5,873 nucleotides of DNA from NCBI GenBank assembly GCA_946061315.1, contig CAMGRB010000103.1, positions 1 to 5,873 of the forward strand, in the 5' to 3' direction. Both the position numbers and the translations under genes were made by a program. This document shows positions 5,833 to 5,873 of the stretch, one piece after another. Numbering within the stretch: position 1 is the stretch's first letter; each line of letters begins with the position of its first letter. The stretch comes from an uncultured Clostridia bacterium. Its GTDB lineage: Bacteria; Bacillota; Clostridia; Oscillospirales; CAG-272. The notes beneath the pieces were generated by a model. That model saw nothing but the letters and a program-made list of their open reading frames with translations, was not told the origin of the DNA and made no database searches.

Positions 5833-5873
5833 GCCTTTCTGCTTTTTTCGTGTTAAAATTTTTACATAATTAT

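Noticed and set aside
5572..5856. Plus-strand 94-codon frame opposite the ribbon-helix-helix-like gene
   Set aside because: Its phenylalanine-rich second half simply reflects the reverse of A-rich promoter DNA; no ribosome binding site; the minus-strand gene explains the region better.

Overview
The window looks like a chromosomal stretch from an anaerobic, low-GC Gram-positive (Firmicutes/Clostridia-type) bacterium. The evidence is a full-length single-chain pyruvate:ferredoxin oxidoreductase, strong GGAGG-type ribosome binding sites, AT-rich spacers with sigma-A-like promoters, and codon use that mixes ATA/TCT/CTT with GCG/GCC. I cannot name a genus. All supported genes read on the minus strand, so transcription runs from high to low coordinates. 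The plus-strand open frames inside the genes are antisense shadows.

In transcription order: (i) 5780-5583, a 65-residue ribbon-helix-helix-like protein with its own promoter. (ii) 5430-1846, PFOR (nifJ), 1194 residues, with all iron-sulfur ligands and active-site residues recognisable, its own promoter, and a short AT-rich dyad in its leader. (iii) 1845-1522, a gene-free stretch of 324 bases. Its PFOR-proximal half holds a 13-bp perfect stem and other nested inverted repeats that look like an intergenic repeat and/or an unconventional terminator. Its other half holds a pair of imperfect direct repeats and a 12-bp palindrome. (iv) 1521-1203, a self-contained small transcription unit: near-consensus promoter, hairpin-forming leader, strong ribosome binding site, a 47-residue protein of unknown function, and a textbook terminator. 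(v) 1174-1, the start of an ABC exporter operon: promoter, ATPase gene, then one base later an ABC-2-type permease gene that runs off the window edge.

PFOR supplies acetyl-CoA and reduced ferredoxin for fermentation. The ABC pair would export an unknown substrate. The two small genes have no assigned role; the ribbon-helix-helix protein could be a local regulator of PFOR, but only its position suggests this. Most of the window is ordinary core-genome content. The parts most worth a second look are the 47-residue stand-alone gene with its elaborate control region and the structured element after PFOR. I see no CRISPR array, tRNA, rRNA, transposase or phage gene.
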